Shown: piece after piece, positions 34,277 to 46,619 of the stretch
Numbering within the stretch: the stretch's first letter is position 1
How the letters are laid out: the number at the start of each line of letters is the position of its first letter
Source of the DNA: Monosporascus cannonballus
Taxonomy: Eukaryota; Ascomycota; Sordariomycetes; Xylariales
DNA length: 64,000 nucleotides
NCBI GenBank assembly: GCA_004154925.1
Contig: QJNS01000204.1
Location: 62,001-126,000 of the forward strand
Direction of reading: 5' to 3'
Position numbers and translations under genes: made by a program
Notes under the pieces: model-generated
Seen by the model: the letters and a program-made list of their open reading frames with translations, nothing else
Told to the model about the DNA's origin: nothing
The model's database searches: none

Positions 34277-36717
34277 TCACGATGAGGCAATCCAACTCAG
34301 GCCTTGCTAGCTCGTTACTGAGATACGGCATTTAATTGGTTAAAAAAAATAGAGAGTACATTAGTGCATCGAAACGAGCAAGAGAAGCCTGAGCTAGCTG
34401 AGGTAATCAAGTTGCTGCTTTCCACATGCCTCAACATACGCATAACCCTAGTACCTAGAAATTTATGTCAAGACCCAGACCCGTTCGATTGAAGGGCGAC
34501 ATCGGAAAAACGTTTACACAGGACATTAACCAATGAGGCGTCGATATTCACGACAGCACCCGCAAGAGTGGGTTTTATTGGACCCACATGAAATATCTCT
34601 CTAGCATCTCAATTCCAAAAAGCTTTTCCCACCACCATCATCCCACGTTCTTTACCGTTTCTCCAAAATCTAGCTTTGCGTTCCCAGCCAAGCTGGCTGT
34701 GGCATAACTGCGATTTGCGCTTCCTAGTCTTATTGATCGTTCGTAACGGATGATTAGATCTGACCTTAAGAGTCAGTCTCATGGCTTGATCATTCCTAGT
34801 CAACCAGAGCCCAGTCCAGCGACAACTCTGGTTGGCTCTGTCCTATCTCAGTCTTTGTCTACTAGCTCGGTATTTGGGGTAAGTCTATTAAAGATTTTCT
34901 ACTACGAGGGAATGTATCTCGTGATCAAAGTTCGTCTTCAGTGTATTCTGCATAGGAATTGGCGCAGGAATGACTACAAGAGTCTGGTCTACGGATCAGT
35001 AGCTACATCCCAGTGTCCAAACCCTGCCATTACACGCGAAGCTCTCTTGGTACAGACTCCACTCTTTATGCGCTGCTATGATGATGTTTTTCTATTATTA
35101 TAAATGTTCGACTGCCTATATTATGCTGCGGAGAATAATAATCTGAATGCAGTGCAGATTGTTCCGAGTCAAGAGGACGCTGAGGTAGCAAGTTACTGAT
35201 TCGCTTCATCACACAGGTACGGCCTGACGCCATGTATTGCCGGAAGAACATGGAAGGTGTGGGTGCTCCACTAGCTGCTGGGCCAACATGCCCAGGTAAA
35301 CTGAGGGCTCTCGCTCAATTACGTCAGCCTTTGTTCTGCAGTCAACCTTCTCTCTGATAGAGTGACCTGTGGGGAGGAACGCAACTCGTCGGGCCACCAA
35401 ACCGTATCACGCCAGTAACTGTAAGCCTACTCTGACCAAGCCATCTCTCCAACCGGACCATCCTCGTATATGATCGGCGAGCAGCGGGGTTACTTTATGT
35501 AATTCGATCTGATGGCCCTAAATGGAAAGCACGTAAGAGTTTGCTAGTGAGGACCTTACAGCTCCTGACCTGATGGTCATGGTAAGTGTAATCGCATCCT
35601 ATTCACAGCCAATTGGCATAGAGCCGTGGAAATGAGCATGTTATTTTCTTGTTTCGATATCGATTACAGAATCAAACATCTAGACGGAGCTTGAAGTAGA
35701 TATGCATTCTCTACGCTCTGGAATGTAGTCAAAAGATATAATTCACAACTCACCTACGCACCGTCGTTAGCTACCGTGGAAGGAGTCTAACCCTGCAGGT
35801 GGTTGACACAAGAATTTGCACACTTTCCAATAACCGTCCAACGACGATCTGGACAAGAGCTTCTTACTCTTAACAGTAATGCATATACAAAAAGTGAAAG
35901 GTTGTCTCTTAACACTTTATCTTCTTGGGCACCAATTTCCCATGGTTTATGAATTCCTTCGGGTATCAACAATTATCTTGTTTTGGACACGGCGAAGATT
36001 TGTGTCAATCACCTGCCCCTGTACACATATAGCGGGTGGCGTGGGTATAAACGCTGACCAAGACTCCCCAGTGGCGCATTCAATGGGGGGGAGAAGGCTT
36101 ATTGCTAGCGACAGTGACCCATAGCCCCACGCTGAGTGGAAGTTGATCGTGGTCAGTTTCGTTATACCATGAACGGGTTTGCCATAATACAATTTATACC
36201 ACACCAGTCTGCTAGTATATGTGTCACACTTACTAGGGAGCAGCTGCACAGCTGTGAGGTTATATTGACTTGTAGGAAGCTAGGAAGCGTTGATCCCACT
36301 TGCTGTGGGTGATCCACTGATGTAGGGCTCTTGGGCCCCGATATTGTTTCCCAACAGAAAGGGGGGGGGCCTTTCCACGACAAAATGGATTAACGAGGCG
36401 GCCCCTGGGCGGTATGACAAAACATCTAGGTAGACGAGCAAAACGTGATACAAGCAGACCAGCAAGTAGAGGCACATAAATTGATGGCTCGTTGTCTGGC
36501 ATACAAGCATTCGTGTTTGAAAGTATCTGACAGCACAGCCAGAAGAAGAAAGGATGGTTGGATGATGCGGCTCACGATGTCGAGGTCGATGGAGGTTCAC
36601 GGGAACCCCACTTAAAGACCCCGTACATTATTTCTCCAGCTTGGCAGCCGCGATACCGCCAATCAACCATCCGCATCCGCTTCTCTTAGGGCTAGTTCGC
36701 AAACTTTCAGCACCACT
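34277..36717. other. GC-balanced island without RIP mutation; no gene recognised
   Basis: About 2.4 kb of normal base composition with abundant CpA/TpG, set between two mutated transposons. The longest frames are 34,750-35,103 (+, 117 codons) and several minus-strand frames of 60-106 codons between 35,947 and 36,600. They overlap each other in different frames and show no motif I recognise. An intron-containing or decayed host gene is possible, most likely on the minus strand around 35,790-36,600, but I cannot support an exon structure. A run of nine or more G is at 36,361-36,370. Borders are the PiggyBac-like end (34,276) and the TIR element (36,720). Confidence 0.5.
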
Positions 36718-36719
36718 TA

Positions 36720-38221
36720 CAACTCACAGGGGTATTTTTTGTTAGTTACCTCCACCGCCCCACTTGGTTTCCCTTACAGGCTAGTATGTAGACTCCTATA
36801 GAATTTGTATAGAAATTTATCTATTTTTTATATATTTATAAATCGTTATTAATATAACCTATATATAACGTTTTATTAACTTATTAATAATTATATTTAT
36901 TTGAAATAAAAAAATTTTATAATTTATATAATAAATTTAAATATTTAATTTTAATATATTAAAAAATAACGCTTCCCAAAAACGTTATCGTTAATTAAAG
37001 GTACTTAATATTTTTAATAATATTAATAATAATTTAAAACATTTCATTATTTTTTTCGAAAACTTTTTAAAAAAAAGTAATTTTAATATTAAACATAACT
37101 AGAAAATTTTATAAAAATTTATGCCTTTAAAAGCTTTATAAAAAAACGAAAAATATAAAATTTAAATATTAAAAAAACATTTTCTAAATTTAACATATTT
37201 AAAGATTATCGGAATAACGAAAAAGATTTTCCAGCAGATCTAATACGTATTAAATATATTTTTAATATCAATTCGCCAAAGTTCGAAAAAAAATAAAACT
37301 TTTTATTACTAAAAACTTAGAAATTTTTACATTTTTTTAAATAGTGATCTTATTGTCGGATATCTTAAAATAATTTTCGGTATTTCGTTTGTGGTCTTAA
37401 ATAATATAGGAAAGATATTATTTATCGTATTTTTTTAAAATTAGATTTTTATTATAAAGTTAAAAACCGTAAAAATTTCTCTTTAAATATTAATAATAAA
37501 GTATATAAGGTCGAATTATATAAAAATAATTCTAAATTTAGATTACGTAAAAAAACGTATTAAAATAAGTTTTAATATAATTTAACGTATATTACGTAAT
37601 TATTTAGCCCTATTATCGCCAGGAATTAACGGTGTATAACGTCGAAAACCCGAATTTTTTCGAATATTTCCGCATATAAGAATTTTTAAAATAAATATTT
37701 TGGAAATATTTGTAAAAAAAGCATAAAGAGCCTTTTTATATATGGCCTAAAGGGTAAAAATGTATTATTATAAAAAATATAATACGGTAATATTTCTTAT
37801 AATTAAAAAATTTATGAATTACTTTTTTAATGCGCCTATATTTTAATATATCAATAACTCGTTCTATTAAATAAAACGTATTTGCGAAAAGTTTAACGCC
37901 TTTAAAAAATATATTTTTATATAACTTTTTAATCACTTTTAAATTTTATTTAAAGAAAAAGTATAATTTATAATAATTAATAAAAAGGAATTATATATAG
38001 AAATATTTAAATCTTAATATATTGTTTTTAATGAAATTTTACTTTCGTTAACTTTGATTTAATAAAATAAAATAAAGCAGTGCTTTAAGAATAGTGTGAA
38101 ATAACAAAGGAATTAATGGAGGTATTTTGGCATACAAATTATATGGGAGTATATTTACTAGCTGTTCACGGAATCTTGTGGGGCGCTGGAGGTAACTAAT
38201 AAAAAATACCACTGTGAGTTG
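36720..38221. mobile_element. 1.5-kb TIR transposon, unmutated ends, mutated interior
   Basis: The two ends are inverted copies about 92 bp long: 36,720-36,811 starts CAACTCACAGGGGTATTTTT, and the complement of 38,130-38,221 starts CAACTCACAGTGGTATTTTT. Both share TTAGTTACCTCCA and CGCCCCAC. TA flanks both sides (36,718-36,719 and 38,222-38,223), which fits a Tc1/mariner-type duplication. The interior (36,812-38,130) is extremely AT-rich with only shadow frames such as 37,736-37,936, and no transposase motif could be read. The superfamily is therefore open. Confidence 0.72.
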
Positions 38222-38439
38222 TACTTATAGAGAATTAGAATCAGAACCAGCCGCTTCCACTTTTTCTGGCTGAAAATAGCTGGTCCTTCTTGGTAGGTCT
38301 AGGCCAATAAAGTTTATTCGGCATACTGAAAAATCTCTATTTCACAATTAGCAACTTTCGAGATACTGAAAACGGCTAAATAATAACGCGTAGATAACGT
38401 TGAAAACTTGTTACTAGTCCCAAATCATTGTTTTTGCTG

Positions 38440-39010
38440 TATATCTTGATAACGCCATAAATTAAAAGCTTTATAACTATTCTTTTACGATCTCGTAATG
38501 TTTCTTAACGCTTTCGTAATCTATATTATAGCCGTATTATAGATAACGAGTCGCTATTAGCGGAGGAAATTCGTTACTATCGTAATCACCTTAGCGGTTT
38601 TTAATTCTTTTAATATCGTATTAAGATATATACTAAGAACTAAACGGGCTTTAAGTATCTATTTGCAATACTTTATTCGACGGATAACCGTTTTCGAAAA
38701 ATAATAAGAATGAAAAAACATACGTATTACGCGTTACGTAAATAACTGTTCATAAATACGACGGTAAGGGTGTTGCGGATCTTAGTTGACAAGAAATTAA
38801 TAATTTTCTTTTATATCGTAACTTAAGGTTTTTCTATTCGGGTCGTTACGGATCGTTTTATAAGAAGTAATTACGCCGTTTATTATGCGTTTTACGAAGT
38901 TTTAAATGTTTTTATAGTATTAACGCGCGTTATTATTAAACTCGTTAATAATCGTTTTTATCTTAAAATTTTAAATAACGAGAAATTCTTCCTATGGTTT
39001 AGGAACGTAA
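38440..39010 (+). pseudogene. Harbinger-like transposase, N-terminal part
   Basis: The frame near 38,840-39,010 reads VTDRFIRSNYAVYYAFYEVL, then NNRFYLKILNNEKFFLWFRN. This corresponds to the region of HARBI1-type nucleases just before the first catalytic Asp (family pattern: helix with S-x-S/T, then NxKFYPWFKDCIGAxDGT). The earlier part (about 38,440-38,830) has frame changes and is uncertain. It is cut at 39,010 by the LTR of B, and the next codons are at 45,695. Confidence 0.65.
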
Positions 39011-39400
39011 TGTTACGACCTGACAAGCTACGGCCTCCAGAAACGGTCGCAGCAAAGAAGGCCAAGAAAACTATGTGGATTAGGTCACGTGATGGATTAC
39101 CCATTCACTAATGGTAAGCTAATAAGCCGGATTATTAGCTTATTGATAGTAATCCAGTAAGCCAGATTACCAGCTTACTAATAATAAGTTAATAAGCCAA
39201 AAAATATATACGCTTATTATTTCCATAGTTTAAATAGTTTCAGTTTATAATACTTATTAATATTAATTGTTTACAATAATAAGATATTAAAAAACGTAAT
39301 ATAATTATTATATCTATTACTTAGATTCTTAAGATATTTTTGCTAACATAAATCTATCGACTTAAGATTTAATAATTAGTTAAACTGCTTAGCCGTTATA
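39011..39400 (+). repeat. 5' LTR of B
   Basis: TGTTACGACCTGACAAGC to GCTTAGCCGTTATA. The first 130 bp are little mutated and include GGCCTCCAGAAACGG and a GGTCACGTGATGG site; the rest is mutated. The palindromic 34-bp units are at about 39,105-39,195. Confidence 0.92.
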
Positions 39401-39529
39401 CGTCATAAACTTTTGTTTAATAGTACCGTTAAATTCTGAATAATATTTAATATTGTTAAAATGTCGACCAACGCTTAAAAAACCTTTATTTAATAATTTT
39501 AGGTTCGATTTCGGGGACCGGAAAAAGAA

Positions 39530-40400
39530 ATCCGACAAATTAGAGTTACGTTACTTGCGTAACTTTTTTTCGCCCGTATAAAACTTAAGAAGCCGGAACT
39601 CTATAATAAAAAAGGTAACCTTCAGATTTCTTAATCCAGGTACGAATTTACCTTTACTTCTTAAACCTTAATAACTTGATAAATATAGTCCTAGTAATAC
39701 AAGTATGCCTAACGGGAAATACGGTTAATTAGTTTAAGCCCATTATAAGAAATTTCTTAGAAATAAGAAAGCCAAATAAGGAGGACTTTATTAATAAGAA
39801 TTTTTTATTTTATATTGATTTCGAAAATAAAATGCGTAATAATTTCGGTAATCCGAATAAAAAACGATTTACGGTTTAATTATTTTTATAATTCCGATAA
39901 AAAAATTTGTATTTAAGTACGCCGTAACTTTTAAGGATTTTGCGGTTAAGGCGGGAGAAAAAAATAATAAAACCGATATCCTTATCGATATATTTTATAA
40001 AAGGTTAAAAAATAATATAAAAATAATATTATTTAGATTGAATAATTAGTTACCTTAAAGCGGTATATCATAAAGCTAATTAAAATTAACAATCGACAGT
40101 TTGAAAAATAATAAAAGAAAAAGAAATAATCTGCCCTATATTCGGAATATAAATTTAACCAGGGAAAAAAACGAAACGTACCCCCTAATTTTTACGGAAC
40201 GGCGCCAGGACTTATGGAACTCGGCGTTACCTACAAATAAAATTAAAGCCAGATTAAATGCTTTAATTATAATAAAATAGGATATAAGGCTTACAAATAT
40301 AAAAAGCCTAAAAAATTACAGTAAAATAACTGGACCTCTATACCGAAAGGATAATTCAAAAGCAATTAAAGAAACGATAATAAAATTATTAACATAATTC
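39530..40400 (+). pseudogene. gag: Broken gag of B
   Basis: The zinc knuckle at 40,256-40,315 reads KCFNYNKIGYKAYKYKKP, a CCHC box with two Cys and the His changed to Tyr. The capsid region before it matches L (59,860-60,620) and, inverted, K and C. The frame downstream (40,583-40,765) remains open for 60 codons (IVDDENILITKNG) and links gag to the protease. The copy is inactive. Confidence 0.82.
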
Positions 40401-41299
40401 AAGCTAAATACGAATTAGGCTTACGACAAAAGGTTCAATAAGGACCATTATGATAAAAAGTTTGACGAAAAATGCGAAAAGCCAAAAAGCTGATTTAATA
40501 AGTATTGCGAACATAATAAAAAGCGTTATAAGGATAATTACGCAAATACCAGAATTAAATAAAAAAGTTTATTCCGGAACCTTTGATTAATACGGCAACA
40601 TATATGCCATATATTGTCGACGACGAAAATATCCTAATTACGAAAAATGGAAGTAATATATTTACGAACGAATTACCCGTATGTACTATAAGGGATTTAA
40701 TTTTTCAAATCGTATTGGAAATAATAAAGATAATAAATAATAATATCGATATTTTCGAATTATAATTCCAGGAAATATTTAATAGTTAGTTAAGGCAAAA
40801 AGCTAGCCCGAAAAAAATAATACCCGTAGAAAAACCCTTTTTGTTATTATGGATGGTATAATTACCAAAAAAAGAAATTAATTTAACGTACGGTTAAGAA
40901 GTATTATTAAAAGATTATTACGGATTTTTATTTTTAATTGGTATTTATTATAAATTTCCAGAAAAAGAAAGTTATTAAAAAAATACGTTAATTTATAGAA
41001 AACTTTTGGAACGATAATTAAGACGACGTATAATGGATATAGTTGTAAATATAAAAAATAATGTATTTAATAAGGAAAAGAACAAAAGCAAAATTAAAAG
41101 GAATTAATACGGTTTAAAGGAATAATACGTGAATAATAACGGCAAATATAACAGCTTAATGCGTTAAACGAAGAAATATAAATAAGGTTCGATAAATTCG
41201 AACAGGAATTAAAAAAAGAAAGTTATTTATAAAAAGGTTATAAGATAATAAAACTTAAAAAAATTAAAGAAAATTTCTAAAAAAGGCTTTAAACGCGAC

Positions 41300-44200
41300 G
41301 ATAAAAAATATTAATAAATTTATTACTTTGAATATATAAATTTCAATGTTTTAGTATACCGTAATAATGGATTACGGAGTTTTGGGCGGAAATTATATTA
41401 TACCGGATATAAGTAATAAGTTTAAATTATTATAGAAATATAAATTAAAACTTTATTTAGCGATAAATGCAAAAGGTTCGAAATTTGTTTACGATAACGA
41501 AAAAATTATACGCGAAATTAATTATTTCGAGATTTTGTTTAAGGACGATATTAAATAATTAATTTCGATATTGTTTTATTCGAGAATTACGATATGATCT
41601 TAAGATTATTATAGATACGTTAATACGGAATTTTAATTAACGGAAGAATTAGCTAGGTAAAATTCGTTTTATTTCTTATTAATAAACGAAAAAAATAAAT
41701 TAAAATCTTAATATTTAATCGATAATAATGATAAATGCAGATATAAAAATACGATAAATATTTTATTATTTAAAGAAATAAAATATAAAAAATAGGTATT
41801 AAAAAGAATAGGATATATCATTATTATTATTAAAACGAAATTAAAGTAATTAAATCATGATTTAAAAAAATAATAACCTTAAGAAACTTTAATTAATATA
41901 TTACTATAATATTATAAATATAAGTAGCTTTTTAAAAAGGAACTTAATACGAAATTATTAGCGAATAGGATTACGAAATAATTTTTAAAAAAGAATTTTC
42001 GATAAAGTTTTACTTTATTTATAATTTTAACGGAAACGAATTACGTATTTTTAAAAAATACGTGGAAAATCGGTTACAAAAAAGATATATTCGCTTTTCA
42101 AAATTATCAGTAAAATACTTAATATTTTTCGTACTAAAGAAAAATGAAAAATTATAATTTGTAATTAATTATTAATAATTACATAATATTATTATTAAAA
42201 ATTGAATATTATTATTCTTAATTACGGAAATAAAAACTGATTTTACAAACCCAAATAATTTATAATATTCGATTTTAAAAACGGATATAATTTTATTAAG
42301 ATTAAAAAAAGATATAAATGAAAAATAGCTTTTAAAACGAAATACGGATTATTTAAATATTTAGTTATATTAAAAGGATTTACAAACGTATTAGTAATTT
42401 TCTAACGAATAATTAATTATGTATTACGAAAATACCTTAATATTTTCGTCGTTTGCTATCTCAACGATATTTTTATTTTTTCGAAAACGGAAAAAATATA
42501 CGTAAAATACGTTTATAAGGTTTTGTAAGGTTTATAAGATATAAGGTTATTTGTTAACGAAAAAATAATTAATTTTAGAAGTAAAAAATAAAATCTTTAA
42601 ATTATATTATTACTTTAGGATATATTAGAATAAACCTTAAAAAATTGCTGTAATTATAAAATAATAGATATTAACGATAATTAAGGAAATATAGGTATTT
42701 TTTGGGTTTGCCAATTATTACCAGAAGTTTATTCGAAATTTTAGCAGGATTGTTATATTCTTAACGAACTTTATAAAAAAAATGTAAATAAATGCCAGAT
42801 ACGGAAGAAATATTTTAGAATATTAAAGATATAATTATTAATAAGTCAATATTAATTATGTACAATTTAAATTATCCTGTTAAATTAAAAATTGATATTT
42901 CGGATTACATATTGGGCGTAATGATCGAATAATAAAATAATTAAGGCAAATTGTATTTTATTATATTTTTTTCGTATAAAAGAAAATGAGCCGAACTTAA
43001 TTACGATATTTTAAATAAAGAATTTAGGGTTATTATTATGGTATTTCGAAAATTTAGGTATTTTTTAAAAAGAAATTGGAATTAAATTAAAATTTATACA
43101 GATTATCAAAATTTTACCCGATTTATTACAGCCAGAGAACTTATAAAATAATAATTTCGTTATGCGGAAAAATTGACAAATTTCGATTTTATTATTATTT
43201 ATAAGAAAGGTTAAGAAAATGGCAAAGTAAACGCCTTAAGTAAGTAATTAGATTTCGAAAAGAAATTAGTTAAAATTAGTTCTATAATTTTTGATATTAT
43301 TATAAAAGGATATTTACGCTTACGATAAATTGCGATAATTCGAGCAGCACTTAGTAATATGCATTAGAAAATCTAATAATATAACGATAATTTTCCAGAA
43401 AACCAAAAAATAGATAAAATATAAATATTAAAAAGATACCAAAAGGATTTAATACGAAAGATATACGAATATTAATTATATAGATATCCAGGGATTTACA
43501 AAACTTTAAAACGATTTTAATATTTATATTTTTTTCCTAAAATAAAATTAACGGGATAAAAAATTATACGATAATACGATGTTTACGCCAGAGCAAAAGT
43601 ACGATAATATAAGTTATAAAGAAAATTATAATTATTATTAATTGCAAAATAACTATAATATTTAATTATTTTTGATTTCATTATTAAGCTTTTTATATTA
43701 AAAGATTTAATTATAGAAATATATTATAATAGCATTTTCGTAATTATCGATTAATTTATAAAATCTTTTTATTTTTTACCATATTATAAGAATATAAGTA
43801 CCGGATACTTAGCATATATTTTTTAATATATGTTTAATATATACGGATTATTAATAAATATTATTTTAAATAAAAGATTAATATTTGTATCAAAATTTTA
43901 ATAAGGTTGAATAATATAAATCGGCCTAAATTATAAATTATTTAGCATATTCAAATTTGAAATGGATAAATAAATATAATAAATAAATTAAATTTTAAAA
44001 AGTTACTTACGATATTATATTAATTATAAATAAAATAACTGGGCTAAAAAATTATTAATCGTATGATTAACTTCTAATATTAATTATTATAAAAATATTA
44101 AAAAATTATTTGCAAACGTAAATTTTATTTTTATTTTAAAGATTTATAAGGAAATACGTAATAACGGTTTAATTGATATTAAAGTAATTTTTTCTTTCAG

Positions 44201-44700
44201 ATAATTGCGATAATTATATTAAAAAATAAAAATAAAAATAAAATTCGTACGGAATTAAATAAATAAATATAATAATTAAGAAAGGTTAGAAAAATTAACT
44301 TTCGAAAAAAAAATTGTTTTCTCGTTACCAAAAATATTTAAATAAAAAAACTTAGTAAAAACCTGGATTTTAAATATATCGGTCTTTTTAAAATTACTAA
44401 AAAAATCTTAAAAAATAATTACCAATTAAAATTTTTATTAAAAATTAAACTTTATTTAAGGTTTTATATTTTTTTAAAATTAATGATAAATATAATTAAA
44501 ATATATACGGTATAAAATAATATGGAAATAAAAAATAAATAAATCAATAAAATCAAAAATATTTTCGATATATGAAAATAAAATGAATTTACTTAGTATT
44601 TAATTAAATGAAAAAAATATCTAAACTTTAAAAATACTTAAAAATTTGTCAAAATTTTTATTAACGTTTAATATTTATTAAAAAAAGTTTTATTAATAAT
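41300..44700 (+). pseudogene. pol: Broken pol of B (protease, RT, RNase H, integrase, chromodomain)
   Basis: The protease is near 41,365-41,640, where D-S/T-G is DCGVLGGNYI and RLPWI-type ILGL sequence is degraded. The RT box reads CYLNDIFIFSKTEKI (Tyr at 42,457, Asn at 42,463 for Asp). The connection motif VFFGFANYYQKFIRNFSR is near 42,690-42,745. RNase H has LKIDISDYILGVMI near 42,885. Integrase core reads VIIDQFIKSFYFLPYYK near 43,740-43,790. The chromodomain near 44,535-44,690 keeps YLIK and KKYLNFKNT. Stops are TAA/TAG at Gln sites. The protein would copy and integrate the element; this copy cannot. Confidence 0.85.
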
Positions 44701-45303
44701 AATAATATTATTCGAAATAATAGCATTTTAATTTATAAAATCCAAAAAAAGAAATTTTTTAATTTACCGTAATTTAATTAATAATATTTATTTTATTTAA
44801 TGTTTATATTTCGATTATAAATTTCGATTCCAATTACATAAAATCGTTAAAATCGTTTAAGGATTAAAAGGTACGATTAATAAATTTCGTACACTGAGAT
44901 TAGTAATGTTAACGTTAACGACGTATACGAAAAAAACGCGTAAAAGCCTTAAATAAAGATTTTTCGGCTTTTAATTTTTGTTTTTTAATCTTTTCGATTC
45001 CGCAATATACCGATTAATTATAAAAATAGGGATTTCCGTTTTATCGTATAAACGATTTTAACGAATATATTTTTTATAATTAAAAACCTGATTTATTATT
45101 CAATAATTACATTATCGAATGAAATAAAAAAATAAAATATGGTATTAAAATTTTCGAATTTAATTAAGTTAATTAAAGCAAATCGTTATTCGGATTTACG
45201 GAAACGATATTTGGATATACCGGAGAATATATTAAAGGTATACGGAAAAACTTACCAGAAGAAAAGAAATCTTAAGGGCAAGATTTTGGGAAAAAAGAGA
45301 TCG

Positions 45304-45694
45304 TATTACGACTTAACAAGTTATGGCCTCCAGAAACGGTTGCAGCAGAAAAGGCCAAGAAAATTATATAAATTAGGTTACGTAACGGATCACTAACTTA
45401 CTGATAATGAACCAATGAGCCGGATCACCAGCTTACTAATAGTGATCTAATAAGCCAGATTACCAGCTTACTAATAGTAAGCTAATAAACTAAAAGGATA
45501 TATATGCTTATTATTTCCATAGTTTAGATAACTTCAGCTTGCAACACTTATTAATAACAATCGTTTGCAATAACAAGGTATTAAAAGACATAACACGATT
45601 ACTATATCTATTGCTTAAATTCCCACGATACTCCTGCCAACATAAACCCGTCGACTTAAGGTTTAATAGTTGGTTAAACCGCCTAGCCGTTACA
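45304..45694 (+). repeat. 3' LTR of B
   Basis: TATTACGACTTAACAAG to CCTAGCCGTTACA, 391 bp. The frame 45,139-45,396 crosses the border between internal tail and LTR and is not a gene. Confidence 0.92.
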
Positions 45695-46360
45695 CGTAAT
45701 AGGAACATTCGATTGTACTTATTTTAAAGTCCGAATCGAAAATAACGTCTTTAAGTAAAAGGTATAAAGTGTTATAGCTGCACCATGCTATTACGCCACT
45801 AGAGCAAAAGATCAGTGAAATAATTGCAATTGTAACAATTATTCTAGCGCCACCTGTTACGTTGCTCAGCCTGTAATATAAAGAAACCGCAAAAGAAAAT
45901 TATTAACAAATATATTAACCGCTTATAATTTCGATAAAAGGTTTTACTTACGTATTGGCAGGCTGGGAAAAGTTTGCAAATAACGTCAAAATATTTCATA
46001 ACGCTGTTGATCGTAATAATTTCGTTATTTTTAAGAATAAATACATATTTAGAAATGTTACGTACGTTATTAGTAGGCGGATCCTTAATTCGTATTGCAG
46101 AACGTAATATTACTTTTAAAAGCAAGCACAGGCCGAATTAAAGCCATAAACTCCGAAAAATCTATATAATCTAAAACATGCACAATTACGAAACGTTATC
46201 GAAAAAACTTTCGACAAATAAAAAAACAGTTTCGGAATTTTTAAGAAAAACTCTCCTTATATAAGCATTAATATAATAATTAAGACGATTTACGTTACGG
46301 CTGGCATTTGTAACTTTTATTAAATTACGACAAAATCGACCTTAAGGAACCTATAAAATT
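45695..46360 (+). pseudogene. Harbinger-like transposase, C-terminal DDE part
   Basis: After the LTR of B the frame reads VIGTFDCTYFKV with the first catalytic Asp (45,711-45,713). After the 109-bp insert, RNRKRKLLTNILTA is near 45,880-45,930. GWEKFANN (near 45,961-45,984) takes the place of the GSAHD motif, with Asp changed to Asn. ELKP...LYNLKHAQLRNVIEKTF (near 46,135-46,215) includes the last acidic residue (Glu at 46,202-46,204). VTAGICNFY near 46,300 corresponds to the ALHNFIR region. The minus-strand frame 45,844-46,125 is its shadow. HARBI1-type proteins cut DNA at 3-bp targets. This copy is inactive. Confidence 0.78.
45770..45878. mobile_element. 109-bp mini-insertion with TAAAG duplication
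   Basis: The insert starts TGTTATAGCTGCACC and ends GCTCAGCCTGTAATA. It is flanked by TAAAG at 45,765-45,769 and 45,879-45,883. It is GC-balanced and lies within the mutated Harbinger transposase. Removing it with one TAAAG restores the frame into RNRKRK. TG...(C/T)A ends and a 5-bp duplication suggest a very short solo LTR. Confidence 0.68.
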
Positions 46361-46619
46361 AGATAAAACAGCTTATATTAACGATAAAGATAAAACAAAT
46401 AATTTTTCGCGCGTAAAAAAACAAGGCGGCGTATATTCCTTTACAGCAAAATATCGTAATAAAATTACAAAAAGGAAATAGGATACGTATTAGAAATTTA
46501 AAAAAATATAAAGGCGGAAATGGTTAATAAAAGCGTTATTATTGTTATTAAGGAAAAGCCCAATAATAAGATATAATAAATTAATTGTAATTTTTGAAAA
46601 TAGATGCGAAATATTTTTT

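Larger units (their letters stand above)
39011..45694 (+). mobile_element. Gypsy chromovirus B, complete with duplication CGTAA
   Basis: 6,684 bp; LTRs 390 bp (39,011-39,400) and 391 bp (45,304-45,694). CGTAA lies at 39,006-39,010 and 45,695-45,699. The internal order is gag, protease, RT, RNase H, integrase, chromodomain, then a 3' tail. It is inserted in a Harbinger transposase gene. Heavily mutated throughout, it is the best complete plus-strand reference copy of the A/B/C/K/L family in the window. Confidence 0.93.

Noticed and set aside
34750..35103. 117-codon plus-strand ORF in the GC-balanced island
   Set aside because: No motif, several overlapping frames of similar size on both strands, as expected by chance in GC-balanced DNA. 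Described only as part of the island.
45139..45396. 85-codon plus-strand ORF, basic protein
   Set aside because: It crosses the border between the 3' tail of B and its LTR (45,304), is non-coding in A and K, and has no motif. Chance frame.
45844..46125. 93-codon minus-strand ORF
   Set aside because: Exact antisense of the Harbinger-like transposase, whose sense frame carries the family motifs.
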